A DNA stretch of 64,000 bases from Ophiura sarsii (taxonomy: Eukaryota; Echinodermata; Ophiuroidea; Amphilepidida; Ophiuridae), in assembly GCA_035610835.1 (NCBI GenBank), contig CM069449.1:6966542-7030541 (forward strand). The letters run 5' to 3'. Below are positions 11,692 to 22,612 of this stretch, one piece after another. The notes below the pieces were generated by a model. The model was not told the DNA's origin, made no database searches, and worked only from the letters and a program-made list of their open reading frames with translations. The stretch's first letter is position 1; each line of letters begins with the position of its first letter. The position numbers were made by a program, and so were the translations under genes.

Positions 11692-14288
11692 CGTGCGTGC
11701 ATGCAAATTACCCGTAGGCCTACTTGCCTTAAATCCTCAATTTTACAGCGGCAAAATTCGGTAGCCTGTCGACGGTATTATTTCTATCCACTTGAACCCC
11801 TACACCCCTCCCCACGACCCCTCCCCCAAAGTTCGACACATCATAGCACGCCATATACTAATGGGCCCGACTGCATCGATACTGATTTTTTTCTTCTTGA
11901 TTTAAAAAAAAAAAAAAAATTTTTTTTTTAAAAATTGACCTCAACTTTATTTAAATTTAATATCAATATAAGCGATACTCACGGAAGTACGAGACACTTC
12001 CATACTTCCATGATAACCGGCTAATTGTTGGCTGTGACTGAATTCAAAATTTTACTCTCCACGTAACTTTTGAATTTAGCGCCACTTATTATCCATACCG
12101 TGATTGCTGTTTTATATAGGGATATGTACACGTACATGCACAATGCTGTCTCGCGCCGAGCGCGCGGCAAACCAACGCACCTGTTGGCATTGTTAGAATT
12201 TAGAACGCGGATAATTAGAGCTCGCACCAAAATACCTGGGATGTTCTCGCTGTAAATAATGAATTAAACACTTTTCGCTAACTTCAAAATATTGTTTTAA
12301 AATAATGTTGAGACTTCAGCATTTTGATAGACTTAATTTATTTTTAATATTTTGTTTGAATCTATAAAAATGTGTTGTTTAAAACAATTCAGCCAACATT
12401 GTTTAAGTTTTAAACAACATTGGTAAAATAAACTTTGATTTTCATAAATTTAACCAATAATTGTTTAAAATTTAACCAAAATTGTGCAAATTTAAACAAT
12501 GTTGGCTAAATGTTTTTAAACAACAATTTTTTAAACAGTGTTTTAACAGTGTAACAACAACAACAACAAACAACAATTACAACTTAAACCAACAACAAAT
12601 CCCTGTAGGTCCCATTTAGGGGTGTTTCCGTAACCTGACATACTTTATCTGACATACTTTATCTGACACAGTTTTGTCTGACAGTTTTTTTAGGCGTTTG
12701 ATGAACTCCTGAAATAAACTTACCCCCTGAAATGGCTATTCCATCAAATAAACGTACCCCCTCTGAAATAAAAGGCTGTTCCATCAAATAAACTTACCCC
12801 CTCCTTTATTTCAGAGGGAGTAAGTTTATTAGATGGAATTTAAGAGGGAGTAAGTTTATTTGATGTAACAGCTTTTTATTTCAGAGGGAGTAAGTGTAGA
12901 ACAGCCTTTTATTTCAGAGGGAGTAAGTGTAGAACAGCCTTTTATTTCAGAGGGAGTAAGTGTAGAACAGCCTTTTATTTCAGAGGGAGTAAGTGTAGAA
13001 CAGCCTTTTATTTCAGAGGGAGTAAGTGTATTTGATGGAAAATATAGGCTTTTCAATCAAACAAACTTACCCCCTCTGAAATGACTATTCCATCAAATAA
13101 AATTACTCCCTCTGAAACAAAAGGCTATTCCATCAAATAAACTTACTCCCTCTCAAATGGCTATTCCATCAAATAATTCCTCTGAAATAAAAGGCTGTTC
13201 TACACTTACCCCCTCTGAAATAAAAGGCTGTTACATCAAATAAACTTACTCCCTCTGAAATTCCATTAAATAAACGTACTCCCTCTGAAATAAAGGATGG
13301 GGTAAGTTTATTTGATGGAATAGACCATTTCAAATCCGAAAATATACGACCACCCGAATGCTTCCGATTAGCCGAGTGATTTGACGCTCGGTTCCATGAC
13401 CTGTCAGGTCCTGACAGGGCATGGCCATGTGCCGGAGAAAAACAACGTGTTTTTCACCCGTCTGCCCGTGTGATAGATTGCGCTGGTGTTGGTGATAGAT
13501 TGTATCCCTCACAAAGTTGATGTTGCGGCATTTCAGTTACAAAAACGAGTGAGATGAAAGAGATTTGGGGTAATATTTTCACTTTTTACCGTCTGCTCGA
13601 TACATTTGGAATTTGTCCGTCAGCGCCTTTGTTGATAAAAAACCAAAATAGTCTCGTTCCACGTTTTACTTCTCATGTGTGCACGCGTGTATGTAAACAT
13701 AGGCGGACAATCAACTAGGGCAATGCTGTGAATGCGATTAACTGTTGCGAAGAACGCGCAACGCACCTACTCCACGAGACCTGTTTTTCCGAAGATTTCC
13801 GATCTCAATTTGAAATGGTCTATAGCCATTTCAGGGGGTAAGTTTATTTCAGGAGTTCATCAAACGCCTAAAAAAACATTGTCAGATAAAACTGTGTCAG
13901 ATAAAGTATGTCAGGTTACGGACCCCCCCCCCCCCCCCCCCCCCCATTTAGTGATGTCGGGTTTTAAGATTTTTACTAAGTTCGCTAAATGGATAATAAT
14001 TTAGCGCGCTTCAATTTGTCTCAGAATCTACTGACATGAATTTTTGAGTCAAGTAAAATTCTGGTGTTTGCTTAACTCTGAACATAAATAATAGGTCAAA
14101 TTGAAATAGCTAACACTTCAATGGTGCCATTCATAATATCAATTTAAAAAAAAAATGCTATCCTTATACGTTCAAATCGATCGAACTTGGCTAAAATCAG
14201 TACTTTTTTTATTAAAAAAATACATTTTTGAACTTTGACCTCTACTTTCAAAGGAACGATGACTATGTATACACTCTCTTTTATATCA
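11692..14288 (+). repeat. Satellite unit 5, long form, cut by assembly gap
   Basis: Long-form unit with the foldback at 12620-13944 and five minisatellite copies. It is truncated inside monomer 'a' (last readable bases TTTATATCA) where the run of N begins. The last part of the unit is unseen. Confidence 0.93.
13323..13822. mobile_element. 500-bp MITE-like insertion, copy in unit 5
   Basis: Third copy of the insertion at the identical site in a long-form unit, with the same length and terminal inverted repeats. It supports a strict long-short-long-short-long order before the gap. Confidence 0.8.
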
Positions 14289-14388
14289 NNNNNNNNNNNN
14301 NNNNNNNNNNNNNNNNNNNNNNNNNNNNNNNNNNNNNNNNNNNNNNNNNNNNNNNNNNNNNNNNNNNNNNNNNNNNNNNNNNNNNNNN
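14289..14388. other. Assembly gap (100 N)
   Basis: Exactly 100 N, a common placeholder for a gap of unknown size. Satellite lies on the left and unrelated mosaic sequence on the right. The true number of satellite units and the left junction of the mosaic block are therefore not known. Confidence 0.98.
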
Positions 14389-15272
14389 ACTTGATTTGCA
14401 GATCATATCTTATGGGCCAGAAAGTTGGCCCCATAAGATGATAAGATCCTATTTTAATACATCCCAGTGACAGGACTAACAACTCTAAATGGATAAATTT
14501 CTACCGGGATCTCCTAGCAAAATTAGCGAAATTAAATCACAGCGAAATTAAATCACAGCGAAATTAAGTGTCACAATATTATGAAACACAGCACTCGCTT
14601 CCATTCCCGCTCTTCGGTGCATTACTCTGTTAGGTCATTTGGTGGTGGGAGGGTGGGGATTACACTGGAGGGGTGGGGGGGGGGGGGGGGGGCTACTAAT
14701 AGGATCTTAGGTGATATGATAACTCTCAATCACATGCACTTTACCTATTACAATCTCAAGGAGGGCTAATACGGGGGAGGGGGGGTGGATGGGGTGCATC
14801 TGCTGATTTGAAAGTCTCCCTCCCTCCCTCTCCCCCAGCAAGAAGCTCATCACTCGCTTCCATTCCCGCTCTACGGTGCATTAATGTGCATTAGGGCCTT
14901 ACTCTGTTAGGTCATTTGGAATATTGGACAATGACTCCATTTCAATAATAAACTCGCACTGGGATTCCTCACTGTTCTGTCAATTCTGTCTTTTTCAGTT
15001 TCGGTCGTTTCGGTCGTTTCTGTTGTTTCAGTTTCTGTCTTTTATACCTGCCGCTGATACCCAAGTTTATTTAGATGCAATTAAATTGGATAATTTTCTG
15101 GGTGGAAAGAAGCCCAAAGTCCCGCCCAAAGTCTTACTTTTAAAAGTTGTTATGTTGAGAAATTCACACTCTAACTTCAATTTGTCATTGCAATTAGTAT
15201 TATTTCAAATTTGGTTAAAGTCAAAAGTTCAAAATTTGAAAAAAGTCACAATATATTATCCCTGGATCAGAT
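14389..15272. repeat. Mosaic region: hairpin, short tandem repeats, G-rich tracts; no gene seen
   Basis: About 14400-14447 is an imperfect hairpin (ATCTTATGGGCCA against TGGCCCCATAAGAT). About 14525-14567 carries three copies of a 16-bp repeat containing CACAGCGAAATTAAAT. A direct repeat beginning CACTCGCTTCCATTCCCGCT occurs at 14592-14640 and again, with a small insertion, at 14851-14917. Between the copies lie a long G run (about 14672-14692), another G-rich tract and a (CCCT)n stretch. A 117-codon open frame at 14924-15277 has pyrimidine-rich low-complexity composition at its start and resembles no family I know, so I do not call it a gene. Confidence 0.7.
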
Positions 15273-16890
15273 TTTAGTTTTAAAACTTAGCCCAATGTGG
15301 CTGAAAGTCACCGTGTGTGTCAAATAGCGTGGCTAGATTGTAGACAGACAGCCTCAGGGTATTCCCAGCGTGTGGTCAATGTGTTGAATTAACTTTTTAG
15401 TGGGTTTTTCTTGGGTGGACTTTTGTTAGCCCAACACGCGACTTTTCAATGTTCTTGCGTTAAGAAAAAATCAATGTTTGAACTTTAATTTGTTTAAAAA
15501 ATAATGTAATTTCAGATTTTGTCAAATATTAAGTTCAAATAAAAAAAATTAATTTTTTTTATACAGTCAGCACGCAGGTATCGCTTTCAATGAGTGATCT
15601 TGCCGATTTCTAACCCACGCAAAGATCGATTTCAGGATGTCAACCTTGTGCTAAAACCTTATGAGAAGTTTGTTTTCCCTGAATTAATTGCGGTAGGGTT
15701 AGCTGGCAGCCATGATGGCGAAGTAGGTGGATTGTTCGTAATTTTCTCTATAATATAATGCCAAATCTGACATATTTGGTCCACAAACAGTGATTTTATC
15801 GTTAATTTTAGAATTTAACAACTTTCGTGACTAAGCTTCTTGTAACCATTCACTTGACCGGACTAAAATTCGTACGATATTTTAAGAGCAATTTCCGTAC
15901 TAACGGAATTTTAAGCTTTAATTTCATATCAAAAACATTGATTCTTGACATCTTTTTTGATAAGAAAAACCGAGTCTGATTTTCACCGATTTTCGGTCAG
16001 AAAACGAAACTTACGATCCCCCGTTAGGCCTCGCCAACTTGATTTTTAGTTTCCCGTAACCCGCCCGCGCTTCATTTTCATGCACGCGTTTGAATTCATT
16101 ATTGAAATTTTGGGGAAAAAATACCGTTTTTGCAATGAAAACGTCCGAATTCCTGCATTTTGTGTGATGAAATTGTGAAAAATGATTTTGACGAGAAAAA
16201 ATATCATATGAAATTGTGCAGAGCAGAAGGATCGATTTCGAACCCCGGACCTCTCGTTCTCCAAGCGAACTCTCTACCATCTGAACTATCAAGCGAAACT
16301 AGTTATATCCGTGAGATTTAAACACTTCATCAATAACCCATCGACAGTTACGAAATGAATTTAGCTCGAGACAAGATTCGAGGTGCTATATAAATTATAA
16401 GCATTCACTTGACCGGACTAAATAATGTTATAATATTTTAAGCATGTTTCTAGTTACAAAAGACTATGAATATTATGATACCATGGATAAAATTGGTGCC
16501 TGATTCTTCAGAAGTGACTTTTTTACCGTGAATTTGGCTTAAGTTTCGTCAAGTTTTTCTTGAATTCGGCCTGTGTGATTGCAATAATTTGCACCGAAAA
16601 TACATGTCATGAAGTTCACAGATAATATCAGATATATTATATGCATCACATGCCTTTTTATTTTACAATTTCATGGCAAATGTTTTTGAAATGTGTGATT
16701 ATAATCATGATAAGGGCTCATTTACATCGTGCTATCATGAGGTCAACTGTAACTTCGAAGCGGTATCGCTACAGGTGAGTACTTCCGGTCGCTGTGAGAG
16801 TGGGTTAGAAAAACGCCGACGGCTTTGAGCGCGGCTGCATACCGGACTGTAAAGCAGATTTTAGTTTAAAAGTAGCCCAATGGGGCTAAA
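15273..16890. repeat. Segment bounded by a ~35-bp direct repeat; no gene seen
   Basis: A direct repeat (GATTTTAGTTTTAAAACTTAGCCCAATGTGGCTGAAAG and a diverged copy, GATTTTAGTTTAAAAGTAGCCCAATGGGGCTAAAG) lies at both ends, about 1.58 kb apart. Inside, a second pair sharing CATTCACTTGACCGGACTAAA occurs near 15848 and 16403. The arrangement could be a decayed element or a local duplication. It contains the tRNA-like block at 16230-16300. No open frame with recognisable protein content is present. Confidence 0.45.
16230..16300 (-). repeat. tRNA-like block (degenerate tRNA or SINE head)
   Basis: On the minus strand the sequence shows an A-box-like TAGTTCAGATGGTAGAG and a B-box-like GGGGTTCGAAATC at tRNA spacing, with a possible anticodon stem-loop between them. 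The acceptor ends do not pair and the T stem is poorly complementary, so it should not fold as a working tRNA. Known RNA polymerase III promoter boxes explain the resemblance. A tRNA pseudogene or the head of a tRNA-derived SINE are equally possible. Confidence 0.55.
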
Positions 16891-17337
16891 GATATGTCAA
16901 TAGCAGGAGTGTTGTTGCAGCGTGGTTACAGCAGTGCCTTTTCGGATCTTCTAGACTGTTGGTCCAGGGTGTATCCAGGGAAGGAAATAAGACCCGCCCG
17001 CCCGCCCATAGCGAGTAACTTTCGTGTCGGGCGGGTGAAGATTCAAAGGTACCCGTCCGACTGGCGGGTAACATTTTTGAAGCTCAAAGTGTAAGTAACA
17101 GTAAGTTCAGGGTAATTTCATCATCAGATGATCGTATGATAGAGGAGATCAGGTTGATATTAAAGAGAGTATTGGATTGATGAACATGATGAATACGAGG
17201 AGCTGTTACGGGCTAGGTTTACAGTGGAACAGGAACATCGTACAATAAAGACAAAAACATGTAAATGTAGTTTAAAAGTAGTCTTGATTTGTTTGCTGCA
17301 AAATGTTATGAAAAAACCTTGGGCTGGTAGAATTTTT

Positions 17338-17373
17338 GTCGGGCAGGTAGATTCTGTGAGTTACCTGCCCGAC
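17338..17373. repeat. Perfect 12-bp hairpin
   Basis: GTCGGGCAGGTA is followed 12 bases later by its exact complement TACCTGCCCGAC. A related imperfect hairpin (GTCGGGCGGGT with GTACCCGTCCGAC) lies about 300 bases upstream, near 17028-17062. The pair suggests remnants of one small element family. I see nothing else of note between 16891 and 17560. Confidence 0.6.
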
Positions 17374-17560
17374 TGGCTAGTTGAGAAAAATCTGAAGTTC
17401 CATCCCTGTATCACTCCCATTCACACCATGTTCACACCATGTTCACACACAAATACTAGCATGATAGCCAATTCAATATGTCAGCCCCTGTCAGACCATG
17501 GTCAGACAATATTTGAAACTTGGCTCAAACTATACTGGACGGTGGAACCTAATGAAATAT

Positions 17561-17690
17561 TAACAAACCACCGGCGAATGTCCCAACGAAAAATAAGCAA
17601 CGACATTCACCGGCGGGGAATTGAACCCCGGTCTCCTGATTACTAGACAGGCGTCTTAACCATGTTAACCACTAGACCACCGATACTTGC
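17561..17690 (-). mobile_element. tRNA-Thr-like SINE (head at 17607-17685)
   Basis: The minus strand contains GTGGTCTAGTGGTTAA (A box), then GCCTGTCTAGTAATCAGGAG, which closely resembles the anticodon arm of animal tRNA-Thr(AGT), then GGGGTTCAATTCCCC (B box and T arm). The acceptor stem does not pair, so this is not a functional tRNA. The sequence beyond the T arm contains an inverted repeat around CACCGGCGAATGTC and GACATTCACCGGCGG. A second partial copy of the tail follows about 360 bases away, as expected of a dispersed SINE. Confidence 0.65.
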
Positions 17691-17921
17691 TGATAAACGG
17701 CAATTTGAATCAGTGGTACGTGTCTAAGCGACGGGGTTATACAATACACACAGTACAATAACATGACACATTTGGCCAAACACGGTAGGGATCACAAACG
17801 TGATGACAAGAGGAAACTGAATAAATAAATCATATAATAATGTTTTATATCATATATATAATATAATATAAAGCAGTTTACCAACCCACGATGTTTACAA
17901 TAGACAATATAACAACAAATA

Positions 17922-17987
17922 TTAACAACCACCGGCGAATGTCCCAACGAAAAATAAGCAACGACATTCACCGGCGGGGAATTGAAC
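17922..17987 (-). mobile_element. Partial second copy of the tRNA-Thr-like SINE
   Basis: This repeats the tail and the first part of the T arm of the element at 17561-17690 almost exactly (ACCACCGGCGAATGTCCCAA through GGGGAATTGAAC). It then breaks into unrelated sequence, so the tRNA-like head is missing. Confidence 0.7.
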
Positions 17988-18502
17988 TTGTTAACATTTG
18001 TACATTTTTATAGGCAAAGCTCTAACAGGCCTCAGGGTACTTACTGAAGCTGTGAAGCAGCAGAATATACTACGGAACCAGAAACAAAACACACCAAGGA
18101 TCAGAAAACAAGAGAATATCTTGAAAATGTAAAAATGCAAATAATAAAAGCACGATATTCAAACTGGGTGTGGGAAACAAAACACTTTCCACACGGCTAT
18201 TTTTTTACCATATTAATATTATACAAAACGGATTTTTCAGAAACCTTCCCAACTTTCAAGGTCTCTTCCAAAGGATTACTGATTCAATACTTGGCATGTT
18301 TGTTCTTATTTCAATGCATTTCACATGGTGATTCCAAATATGGTTATGAAATTTAATAATTTTGACATTTTTGAAACATTATGTGACATTTTGGAATGTC
18401 GTCTGCACAGATACCTACCTGCCGCGTGGAAAGTGTTAACAGGCGACAGGCGTGGGCGGGCGGGATACGCCGTGCCACGGGAGATGGTTAAGGTTAGGCC
18501 TT

Positions 18503-19149
18503 GGCGTTGAGATACGCCGCGGGCGGGGAATTTTAGGTCTTGGGGTTGAGATATGCCACGGGCGGGGCGGTGACGAATGGGGGTTGTTTGTAATGATGTA
18601 ATGTGGTTTGGGAGGCAGAGGTTAATGAATAAATGTGCTAAATTCGTAACGGATATGCCACGGGGCGGGGCGGGCGGGGGCAGGGCGGGGGAGTGACGGG
18701 TGGAGTACGGGAGATGGTTAAGGTTTAGGTCTTGGAGTTGAAATATGGCGGGGGAGTGACGGGTGGGGTACGGGAGATGGTTAAGCTTTCCCTCTTTCCC
18801 TCTTTCCCTCTTTCCCTCTTTCCCTCTTTCCCTCTTTCCCTCTTTCCCTCTTTCCCTCTTTCCCTCTTTCCAAGGCCTAAACCTTAACCATCTCCCGTAC
18901 CCCACCCGTCACTCCCCCCCCCCCCCCCCCGCCCGCCCCCGCCCGCCCCCGCCCGTGGCATATCCGTTACGAAATTAGCACATTTCTTCATTAACCCCTG
19001 CCTCCCAAACCACATTACATCATTACAAACAACCCCCATTCGTCACCGCCCCGCCCCGCCCCGCCCCGCCCCGCCCCGCCCCGCCCCGCCCCGTGGCATA
19101 TCTCAATCCCAAGACCTAAAATTCCCCGCCCCGCGGCTTATCTCAACGC
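18503..19149. repeat. GC-rich 650-bp palindrome with octamer repeat at its apex
   Basis: The left arm (about 18503-18784) and right arm (about 18872-19149) are inverted copies. Each carries, in mirrored order, GGCGTTGAGATA, GGGGAATTTTAGGTCTTGG, GAGATATGCCACGGG, GTGACGAATGGGGGTTGTTTG, TAATGATGTAATGTGGTTTGG and GGGAGATGGTTAAG. The apex is a pure (CTTTCCCT)n tract of about 10.7 copies (18786-18871). The right arm has expanded C/G tracts, including about nine copies of CCCCG (about 19046-19092) and a C run near 18914-18930. It is probably a foldback element. It codes for nothing; open frames here merely read the repeats. Confidence 0.8.
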
Positions 19150-20041
19150 TCTTTTCTATTCCTATTTTCATGGTTCGATTCGATTCATAATGCTCTTCTC
19201 AGTGATGTAGCCAAAGTGGCCCAGATGATGTCATGACTACTTTAGACAATTGATCACATCTCTGCTTCCTGACCACCGATTTTCATGAAACAAAGCGTAT
19301 CAAAATATTAAGAAAATATCCTTTGCGTGACATTAAACATCGAAACAGAAATTTCTTTGGAATTATTTTTAACATTTCTATTAAAATTGTGTAATTTATA
19401 AAGAGGCCTACTTAAAATATTGCTAATCAACAAAATGGAAAGAAAAAATTGACTGACAATGGGCTACCGACCTCGTTATATATTTCCATGCTTTGTCTAT
19501 GGTGTTAAAATCAAACTTTTCTTGAACGTAGCAGGGTTAGTGCGCACACTCGCTAACATATGCAAATCAAAACGTTACCATGAATAACAATTGGTGTTTA
19601 CTCATGCCTTTATCACGGAGCGATCAGATACGCTTTATATGTTTATATAGTAAACCAAAATGCCGGGAAAATGATGTTAGCGATTTTTTCTGAAGTTTTA
19701 GTTCATTCGGGTACATTTAGGTTAAATAGACGAGGGTTAAACGTATATCAAGTTATGTGGTTATGATTTTGGGAAGGAATTATTGTTATGGTTGAGGGTT
19801 AAACGATCGATCTATATAAAGTGCATTAGTGAACAACTAGGATCTTAACCGTTCATGTGGTCTAGCGGTTAGGATTTAGCGATTTAACCACCACGAATCG
19901 GGTTCAAGTCATAGGAGGTGCACCAGTTGTTTTGTTAGTTTTCAATAACCAAAAAAATCAAGTAGTTTTATTTCATTTCAGTTAATTAGATTTATAAAAT
20001 TTAATAATAAATAAATAAATAATATCTTTTTTTTTAGTGTA
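19146..20041 (+). repeat. Segmental duplication, copy 1 (uninterrupted)
   Basis: Matches 20877-21004, 22052-22612 and 23202-23440 in order, at high identity. Shared runs include CTCTTTTCTATTCCTAT, GATGATGTCATGACTACTTT, TTGCGTGACATTAAACATCG and TGAGGGTTAAACGATCGATC. Copy 1 is continuous where copy 2 is interrupted by two insertions, so it provides the empty site for both. It carries the tRNA-Glu-like SINE at its right end. I find no coding sequence in it. Confidence 0.85.
19852..20023 (+). mobile_element. tRNA-Glu-like SINE, copy 1
   Basis: The head TTCATGTGGTCTAGCGGTTAGGATT matches the 5' half of animal tRNA-Glu, with an A box (GGTCTAGCGG) and a B-box-like GGGTTCAAGTC further on. The anticodon arm is degraded (ATTTAAC in the loop). 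About 100 bases downstream it ends in an (AAAT)n tail (AATAAATAAATAAATAA), a usual SINE ending. Target duplications are not evident. A second copy within the duplicated segment is at 23241. Confidence 0.65.
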
Positions 20042-20409
20042 CAGCGTGTCCCAAAAAACTGGGTTCAAAAGTTTGCGAGCTTATAACGAAATAAGTAGGA
20101 ATTATAGATAGTTTATATTTAAGGATATCAAACAAAATATACCTGACCTTGATTGGGTAAATTTGGAGACACAACAATGTGCAATTGCAACACATCGGGA
20201 TGTTCCTTGAAAAGTGGGACAAATGGGTTTTGACCACGCTCTATTAAAATCTTTGTATTTCAAAAAGTGTATAGAGTTAATTACAGAGTTTAACCAATTA
20301 AAGGTCATGTATATTTTGTTTAATATCTTAGAATATAAACTATCTATGCTTTCTATTTTTTTAGTTGTAACCTCGCAAACTTTTGAACCCAGTTTTGGGG
20401 GATACGCTG
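20042..20409. mobile_element. TA-flanked inverted-repeat element (MITE), copy 1
   Basis: 368 bp bounded by TA on both sides (20040-20041 and 20410-20411). The ends CAGCGTGTCCCAAAAAACTG and, inverted, CAGCGTATCCCCCAAAACTG start imperfect inverted repeats of about 110 bp that also share GGTTCAAAAGTTTGCGAG. TA duplication and inverted repeats are known for Tc1/mariner-type elements. There is no transposase, so it is non-autonomous. 20412-20876 holds nothing I can recognise. Confidence 0.75.
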
Positions 20410-21004
20410 TATAAATGAAATAGCCCATACTAAATCCACCATGAAACGAGATATGGAGCCAATCTGGTTCAACAAGTATATTCCATGTGCTACATTAACA
20501 ATTCAGGTACCAGTACAGTGTTCGTGTGTTATTGAACAGAGCAAGGCAGTGGCATTTATGTTCCCATCTATTATGAAGATAGGTCGAATCAAAGTTCCAT
20601 CACCAAAGATTCCTGCCTGAACAAGCAATTTCTGTCTGATGTGGGCGGTCATAAGTAAAGTCTAGAGGAGGGTTATTAGTGTTCGCATGGCTGATGATTG
20701 CATGGTGTTCAATTTGCTATCCAAGGAAAGATTGCTTCGTCTCCAATGAAAACACCATGCATAATTTTTTCCTGCAGCACCCAACTCTATTAAAGTAACT
20801 GTGCATATTAGAGTCTCCTTGGAAAGTCTGCAACCAGAAGATCCACTTAAAATTAAAACCATTGTCTATAACAAGAACGCTCTTTTCTATTCCTATGTTC
20901 ATGGTTAGATTCGATTCATAATGTTCTTCCAGTGATGTAGCCAAAAGTGGCCCAGATGATGTCATGACTACTTTAGACAATTGATCACATCTCTGCTTCC
21001 TGAC

Positions 21005-22051
21005 AGGTGTATGTCTCTCTTATCTTCCCATTGTTGAGATTTGGTTCAGTCGGACCGGTGCCACTGGTTCAGTATAGTGCACTCTTTCAATCCTTCACCC
21101 GGAAATTACAGCGTAAACTGTCAATCATTCGTTGTGAATGATGACTATTCATGATCTCACACGATGTGATCGTCGCGATCCGGCGTCATTCCCAACTGAT
21201 CTGATTACAATATTCATAAAATGCAAATAACGCCGGCCCCTCCTCTGTCACTGCCAGACGATGCCATCCACAATTTAAAATTCGTATTTTGTTCTACGTA
21301 AATTAATTTCAAATAACAAATTCTGAATGTTTCGTGTCATCATCATCATCATCATCATCATCAGTTACGCATTACGTCTTTGTTGACATGGCGCCCTCAC
21401 TTATCAGTTAGTAAATGCCAGGTATATCTGTCACTGGCCAGTTCTGCTAGATTTTCTGCGTTTGTATAGTCAATATTTAGTTCTTGCAGTTGTTTTTGGA
21501 TCATTCTTATCCACGTCTGTTTTGGTCTACCTTGTGGTCTTTTAACACTTCTTCCTATTTCTGCTAGGGACATCTTTGCTGGGGTTTTCTCTGGGAGTCT
21601 TAGGAGATGACCAAACCAGGTCATACGCCTAGTTCTTATTAAGTTGCTCCATCTGGTTTGACTCGTTCGTTGATATAACTCCTCATTAGTTACTTTGTCT
21701 TGCCAGCTTAATTTCATCATTCTACGTAATAACGATCTCTGGAACACGTCGATTTTGTGTTCAGCTTTCTTGTCTATTGTCCAAGAAATGGACATATAAG
21801 AACTAAATTCTGCCATCATCAAAGCAAATCAGTTCTACTCTAAATCACAATCAGCTTTTTTTACCATTGATGTACTATTTTTGTGCCACAAATCATGTTT
21901 TGAGCCGATAAAATCAACCACGTCTTAGGTCGTCTGGTTTTCTACGACCATGTTAGTGCGCCCCCTACAAAACCTTCACCCGTGAATTTGGTTTTAGTAG
22001 GCGAAATTTTGTCGGAGGAGTGACCTCTCCTACTATATAAGCTCCCTGTTA
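21005..22051. mobile_element. 1047-bp insertion flanked by CTGAC, class unresolved
   Basis: In copy 1 the sequence reads CTTCCTGACCACCG without a break. Here CTGAC is duplicated (21000-21004 and 22052-22056) around 1047 bases. A 5-bp duplication is usual for LTR elements, and a TATA-like CTACTATATAAGCTCC lies near the right end, so a solo LTR with a nested LINE fragment is possible. The ends are not TG...CA, however, so I leave the class open. The non-LINE part is about 550 bp. Confidence 0.55.
21338..21822 (-). pseudogene. 5'-truncated RTE-like LINE 3' end with (GAT)n tail
   Basis: A 141-codon open frame on the minus strand (21397-21822) corresponds to the C-terminal region of RTE-like polyproteins. 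It shows W-T, a V-F-Q-R-S-L-L-R-R-M-M block, M-T-W-F-G-H-L-L-R-L, then R-P-Q-G-R-P-K-Q-T-W. The same landmarks occur in the complete element at 37360-40991 (F-E-M-W-C-W-R-R-M-L, F-G-H-I, K-R-G-R-P-R-S-R-W), but the residues differ widely, so it is a different family. About 35 bases past the stop lies a (TGA)n/(GAT)n tail (21338-21363), a typical short-repeat 3' end of RTE elements. Endonuclease and reverse transcriptase domains are absent, so it is dead on arrival. Confidence 0.8.
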
Positions 22052-22612
22052 CTGACCACCGATTTTCATGAAATAAAGCGTATCAACAAATTAAGAAAAT
22101 ATCCTTTGCGTGACATTAAACATCGAAACAGAAATTTCTTTGGAATTATTTTTAACATTTCTATTAAAATTGTGTAATTTATAAATAGGCCTACATAAAA
22201 TATTGCTAATCAATAAAATGGAAAGAAAAAAACTGACTGACAATGGGCTACCGACCTCGTTATATATTTCCATGCTTTGTCTATGGTGTTAAAATCAAAC
22301 TTTTCTTGAACGTAGCAGGGTTAGTGCGCACACTCGCTAACATATGCAAATCAAAACGTTACCATGAATAACAAGTGGTGTTTACTGATGCCTTTATCCC
22401 GGAGCGATCAGATACGCTTTATATGTTTATATAGTAAACAAAAATGCGGGCAAATATGCCGGGAAAATGATGTTAGCGATTTTTTTTCTGAAGTTTTAGT
22501 TCATTCGGGTACATTTAGGTTAAATAGACGAGAGTTAAACATATATCAAGTTATGTGGTTATGATTTTGGGAAGGAATTATTGTTATGGTTGAGGGTTAA
22601 ACGATCGATCTA

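Noticed and set aside
14924..15277. 117-codon open frame in the mosaic block
   Set aside because: Low-complexity F/R/S-rich start, no recognisable domain, no homologous copy in the window; not enough to call a gene.
17607..17685. Functional tRNA-Thr gene on the minus strand
   Set aside because: The A box, anticodon arm and B box are convincing, but the acceptor strands are not complementary, and a copy of the flanking sequence recurs nearby, which fits a SINE.
18321..18905. 194-codon minus-strand frame rich in KEGKRERG
   Set aside because: It reads the (CTTTCCCT)n tract and the arms of a palindrome; this is low-complexity translation, not a gene.
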